Below are positions 22,732 to 26,405 of a stretch of 26,405 nt of DNA, piece by piece. How positions within the stretch are numbered: the first letter of the stretch is position 1; every line of letters begins with the position of its first letter. The stretch lies in assembly GCA_000934455.1 (NCBI GenBank), contig KN890572.1, positions 7,506 through 33,910 of the forward strand, read 5' to 3'. The notes below the pieces were generated by a model, which made no database searches, had not been told where the DNA came from, and saw nothing but the letters and a program-made list of their open reading frames with translations. Origin of the DNA: Apostichopus parvimensis (Eukaryota; Echinodermata; Holothuroidea; Aspidochirotida; Stichopodidae). The position numbers were made by a program, and so were the translations under genes.

Positions 22732-23156
22732 TATGTCCTCTTTAAATAGACTTCACAGGCACACTTTTATGTATAGATTTGATCAATACAGATGTTTAAT
22801 AAGCTTCAGGGGATTATTCCAGTTTCCTAGGATCTCAATGCCTGCAAAAACCATAAGGATAACATCACCATACCAGTAACACATTTATATTCACTTGGAG
22901 GACCAGACCAGCTTTTATAATTTCCCTCCAGAGGCAGGAATCTTTCTTGTCAAAAAGAAGCAATCCTTTAGGAAGGTTTGGAGAGAGCAACCGATAAACC
23001 AATGTTGAGCTTGGATTCTGATCTGAAGACAGAGCTTGTAATAGATTTATCTTTCCTTTGGAATCTGACATTGTCCATAACTCTTGAAAGAATGATGATT
23101 GTCAGTAAAAATGACTTGGTATAATAAAACGGTTGTGAGTTAATGAGTGCAAGATG
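22732..23156 (-). other. Predicted 3' UTR of the right-hand gene
   Basis: Region between the TAA stop and the AATAAA. It contains a 69-codon minus-strand frame (ATG at 23069-23071, stop at 22862-22864) whose composition looks unusually protein-like for a UTR; see findings. The UTR call rests only on position and the two poly(A) signals. Confidence 0.4.
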
Positions 23157-23519
23157 TTATGAACTGTGCCGATGATAAGATCTATGGTAAGATTTTTTGG
23201 TCTTACTGTCAGATCTGTGCTTAGGCACCTTGGATCTAGAAGAGGGGGAATGTCTTTGATCTTTGGCTTTGTGATGATAGTAAGATGGCTGACCCACGCT
23301 GACACCGTCTTCACTGGTAAGGTCACCCTGGAAACTGGTTCCGTCCTCTATGATGCTAGACTTTGACCTACCAGAATCCGCCTTGGGAGGAGGACTTGGA
23401 GAGTGGTTGCTACTGGTCGAAACAGACCCTCTGGGGGAATCACTCTGCCGCCGAGGAGACGACCTCTGAGAAATTGAACGTTGCTTCTCGTGAGTGAGTG
23501 GTCTAGCCACTTCCTGCAC
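23157..23519 (-). CDS. Last coding exon of a Ser/Arg/His-rich protein (C-terminal 120 residues)
   Basis: The acceptor is ...ttatgttttgtacag before 23519; the frame enters in phase 0 and runs 120 codons to TAA at 23157-23159. It begins VQEVARPLTHEKQRSISQR and contains SSPRR, SPRGS, a SPSPPP cluster, then a basic tail rich in Ser, Lys, His and Tyr ending YHRSYHRHSS. Dispersed SP, RS and SR dipeptides resemble the tails of splicing- or transcription-associated nuclear proteins, which are typically phosphorylated; that role is inference. The phase matches the upstream exon at 24228-24345. I cannot name the family. Confidence 0.8.
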   Translation of the reverse strand: MQEVARPLTHEKQRSISQRSSPRRQSDSPRGSVSTSSNHSPSPPPKADSGRSKSSIIEDGTSFQGDLTSEDGVSVGQPSYYHHKAKDQRHSPSSRSKVPKHRSDSKTKKSYHRSYHRHSS

Positions 23520-23809
23520 CTGTACAAAACATAAGAAGGGATATTAATCAAGATATTAAAATAAGAAACTTTTTACCAAGGCTTTATACTTTCAATAAAT
23601 AAGGGACCAGCGTGAAGAGGTGAGGTGAGGTGACAATAGCCTATATTTCAAGTAGAATTCAAGGGTGACTATCGTTCATTACAGTTAAGAGAAGGGGAAA
23701 TGTCAAAACCACTAACTGAGCTAGCACGAAAAAATTATTTCTGATTGTAACACTTCCTTCCTTTGCCAACACTATCGCATTCCATTTCAAGGCCTACTTT
23801 GTAAGACAC

Positions 23810-24038
23810 TTTTATACAACACCTAATTATATTCCGGCCATTTGATTGGACAATTGCTCGTCAATTGCATGCAAAATCCGCTCTATTGCATTCTATGAAA
23901 TAGAACCATGGGTTATACTTTTTTGATAGCACTTTTTTCAATGGTAAGAGAGCAGAGAAACCTGTCTGTTCAAAACAATCTGTTGCATAAGTGCATTTTA
24001 CATCCAATTATATCCAAATTTGAAGGTGTTGTATAAAA
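23810..24038. mobile_element. Candidate MITE with 15-bp perfect inverted ends
   Basis: ttttatacaacacct (23810-23824) is the exact reverse complement of aggtgttgtataaaa (24024-24038). The interior (199 bp) has no long frame. No clear target duplication is visible. Its right end overlaps the left arm of the foldback at 24031-24205, so the two may be parts of one element. Confidence 0.5.
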
Positions 24039-24205
24039 CAAAAAATGAATCGTTTCCATTCGTGCAATAGTGCAAATATTTCATTCGTTGAAAGATGTAA
24101 TTTGTTCCATTCAACTCGGCTGCGCCTCGTTGAATGGAACATTCCATCTTTCAACTCATGAAATATTTGTACTATTGCACTCATAACCATTCATTATTTG
24201 TATAC
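24031..24205. repeat. Foldback hairpin: ~80-bp arms, 15-nt loop
   Basis: The left arm (24031-24114) and the reverse complement of the right arm (24130-24205) match with a few indels: gtata...aatgaat, gtgcaatagt(g/a)caaatatttcat, gttgaaagatg, gttccattcaa. The loop is ctcggctgcgcctcg. It is non-coding. Long arms with a tiny loop fit a foldback transposon or a MITE dimer. Confidence 0.9.
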
Positions 24206-24227
24206 TAATTGCTGGTATAAACCTAAC

Positions 24228-24345
24228 CTTTCTTAAAGCACCATACTGTATCTGAGAGTTGCCAGGATTCTGTGTATGAAGGGTGTTGAGAACTATTTCC
24301 TGAAGATGGACCTCTTGCTGTGTTGGAGGACTAATTTCGTACTCG
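24228..24345 (-). CDS. Penultimate coding exon of the Ser/Arg-rich-tail protein
   Basis: The acceptor is cttccttttgaacag before 24345 and the donor AAAG|GTTAGG after 24228. The exon is 118 nt: one base completing a codon plus 39 codons, ending in phase 0 to match the next exon. It encodes EYEISPPTQQEVHLQEIVLN..., ending QIQYGALRK. The central VHLQEIVLNTLH looks helical. The preceding exon should end in phase 2; I could not identify it between 24346 and the window edge, so the gene continues beyond the window or has an exon I missed. Confidence 0.7.
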
Positions 24346-25709
24346 CTGTTCAAAAGGAAGAGAAAACTTGTCTAGATTGACTAATATGAAAATGGCAGAA
24401 AGGAACTTACATATCATAAAAAAAAATGCATCATGTTGAAAAAAAACCTGCCTGTAGAAAGTTATTGATCTAAAGTGACCTTTAACTTCCACCAAAAAAA
24501 AATAAAAGAGGGTTCATTTACTTATAGTGGTGAAACTGCACAGCAATGTATTGCATGTATACTTTATACATACCAAAATGACCAAGATGCTGTCAAATTG
24601 TAATACTTAATTAGCTTTTAAAGTAAGCAGTTTATAACTTTGGACTAACTCATTGTTATTACAAACTTTAGAGAAATAGAAATGTAAACTTGTGAGAAAA
24701 TGTCAAGATTGCAATGATTCCCATATGATTAATTCACATTAATGACAATAATTCATTAGTTTCAAAAATAAAGCTACTAGAGTATATTATATATAGGGTT
24801 ATAGATTTTATAATAATAAATCTATGAGTGAAGATGTTTAGTGTCCATACTAACCTCCTGTTTTAAATTTAGATTGTAAGTAGAAACTAATGATTAATTC
24901 AAACATGCATAATGAGAAACAAATGGCTCAAATGAGTCACTCTTCACATTCTGTCCATTCAAACTGTACAGTACTTACTACTGCTTACTTAAAAAAAATT
25001 TGTTTTGAAAATATAGAGACAAATGCTCAAAGTTAGAGCCAAAAGAAAGAAATTTAATTATTTGTTTGCACAATTTCCTAGTCACTTAATTTTCACAAAT
25101 CTGTCTTCAGGATTTCTGTATTAATTATACAATTCAGTAACATTTGGCAACATTTTCGATTTCACAACCCGGGTATTGTAGAATAATCGATCACTGTGAT
25201 AATTATGCAGGTGTATGAGTCCTGAAGAGAGAAAATGTTTGCCTTTTTGAGAACCTTAATATTAAGTACTAAAGCATTATATGTGAAAGTAGCTGGTTAA
25301 TGATTGCAGAGTTTGAGAGTAAATTATATTGCTGTCAAACTTTCTTGAACAGAAACTACCTTGCTAGTTTGTGGCATTAATGTCACAGCAGACATATTAG
25401 ATCTTGAGAAAGTATGATACAATTGGAAAGACAAAGTACACTAGGATACTGTCAATAACCACTCTAGATCACCCATACTCTTTCACAGTGGATGTAACTG
25501 TCCAAGGCTACTTTACATATAAGAATCAGGGCTGGAGATGCTAAGGCTCATTACCATCTTTCTGCAACCTCAGAATACATAATGTGCTAATGAGTGATTT
25601 TGTTGAAGTATACAATTAAACCTCTGGGTTGTTTCATTCATTATGTCTGTAATCTACCAGTACTGGTCTTGAGAATAGATAATGTTGCTTGGTTATATGC
25701 CCAGGTTCT
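24346..25709. other. Probable intron or upstream part of the right-hand gene; no exon found
   Basis: AT-rich DNA with no convincing coding exon on either strand. An imperfect palindrome spans 24750-24899: arms aattcattagtttc and its inverted counterpart, with an inner hairpin atagatttta...taaatctat at 24801-24825. Confidence 0.4.
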
Positions 25710-25717
25710 ATCTTTGG
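25710..25717. other. Left target-site duplication of the hAT MITE
   Basis: atctttgg, identical to 26311-26318 on the other side of the element. Confidence 0.9.
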
Positions 25718-26310
25718 CAGGCCTCGACAAATACGGTCGCCAACTCGCCAATGGCGACTAGAATTTGCGACTGGCGAGCAAAAAATGCATTACGCTCGAC
25801 ATTTTGGCGAGTGTCTCATTCGCTCACTGCCTTTATACGATAGGCTTACTATTAACTTGTGAGCCAATCAACAAAGGCCTATTGCCTAATGTTACACATC
25901 ACAGTAGAATTATCAAGTGCACTGTTACAAGTAGGTCCTAAGGAACAGCTCTGTTCACCAGCTCGAAAATAATTTGATACTAATTGACTAAATGATGCAC
26001 GATAGGTGTAACCAAACAGGAAAACTACAAACTAAAATAAATGCTTAACGACAACTCAAACAGGGGCAACGCATGAATATCATGTTTTAAACACTTTTGA
26101 CGAAGCACAATTTAAATAGATCGTTTTTGCTGTAAACAACTAACAGTAACACTAAACCGCGATATCCTAAGTTAGGCCATACTACCTAGGATTATATCAC
26201 ACAAACACTTTGCGAGAAAAAATGGCGAGTAAATTTAACGTTTTGGCGAGTAGAATTTTAGACTCGGTCGCCAGTTGGCGAGTAGTTTTAAAAAAAATTG
26301 TCGAGGCCTG
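25718..26310. mobile_element. Non-autonomous hAT-type MITE, 593 bp, complete
   Basis: The terminal inverted repeats caggcctcgaca (25718-25729) and tgtcgaggcctg (26299-26310) are perfect over 12 bp and are followed on each side by related sequence rich in ggcgac/gtcgcc/ggcgag motifs, probably transposase-binding subterminal repeats. The element is flanked by identical 8-bp atctttgg duplications. An 8-bp duplication with ends starting CAG is diagnostic of the hAT superfamily. There is no transposase frame, so it would need an autonomous relative in trans. Confidence 0.93.
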
Positions 26311-26318
26311 ATCTTTGG
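26311..26318. other. Right target-site duplication of the hAT MITE
   Basis: atctttgg, the partner of 25710-25717. A perfect match over eight bases suggests an insertion not long decayed. Confidence 0.9.
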
Positions 26319-26405
26319 TGATTTTTCTTTAAAAGTAACAGTTCTAAACAAATTTCAATCTTGAGATAACTTGAAAGTTTAAATATAGAAGAAGCAATTT
26401 ATGTA

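Larger units (their letters stand above)
23520..24227 (-). other. Intron of the right-hand gene, carrying foldback elements
   Basis: A 708-bp GT-AG intron (donor AAAG|GTTAGG, acceptor TGTACAG), phase 0. It contains the inverted-repeat element at 23810-24038 and the foldback hairpin at 24031-24205, so the hairpin lies only about 20 bases downstream of the donor in the transcript. Confidence 0.75.

Noticed and set aside
24401-24425. Minus-strand GTAAGT near 24404 as a donor for an upstream exon of the right-hand gene
   Set aside because: The sequence before it is a T-rich run with no plausible coding frame.

Overview
This is eukaryotic nuclear DNA, probably from an invertebrate animal. It is AT-rich, has GT-AG introns, long non-coding stretches, several small non-autonomous transposons and tandem satellites, and no sign of operons. 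Short words such as 'taggcctac'/'aggcctac' recur, a habit I associate with echinoderm and related deuterostome genomes; that assignment is inference only.

Two genes can be supported, both on the minus strand. The main one spans about 15.95 kb down to about 5.6 kb. A 23-codon first coding exon (15877-15946) joins, in matching phase, to a single 9,089-bp coding exon (6251-15339) with a clean acceptor (pyrimidine run + CTGCAG) and an ideal donor (CAG|GTGAGT). The model gives at least 3,053 residues of mostly disordered, Ser/Lys/Asp-rich, nuclear-looking protein that I do not recognise. Near its N-terminus is a coding minisatellite of 27 consecutive 17-residue (51-bp) units with an invariant KLLQP core. 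The 3' end is uncertain; a short terminal exon at about 5908-6004 and a poly(A) signal at 5573-5578 are the simplest completion.

The second gene enters from the right. Its last two coding exons (24228-24345 and 23157-23519) encode a Ser/Arg/His-rich C-terminus, followed by a 3' UTR with poly(A) signals at 22795-22800 and 22726-22731.

The rest is intergenic or intronic. It holds a 237-bp inverted-repeat element (1584-1820); a six-copy, ~290-bp tandem array flanked by 12-bp inverted repeats and a terminal hairpin, resembling Helentron/pearl-type elements (16178-17779); a 107-bp tandem repeat arranged as ABAB dimers (18171-18559); an intronic element with 15-bp inverted ends overlapping a 175-bp foldback hairpin (23810-24205); and a 593-bp hAT-type MITE with a perfect 8-bp target duplication (25718-26310). 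The first ~1.6 kb is noticeably richer in CpG than the rest. The several moderately long plus-strand reading frames between 6.6 and 15.1 kb are antisense shadows of the giant exon.
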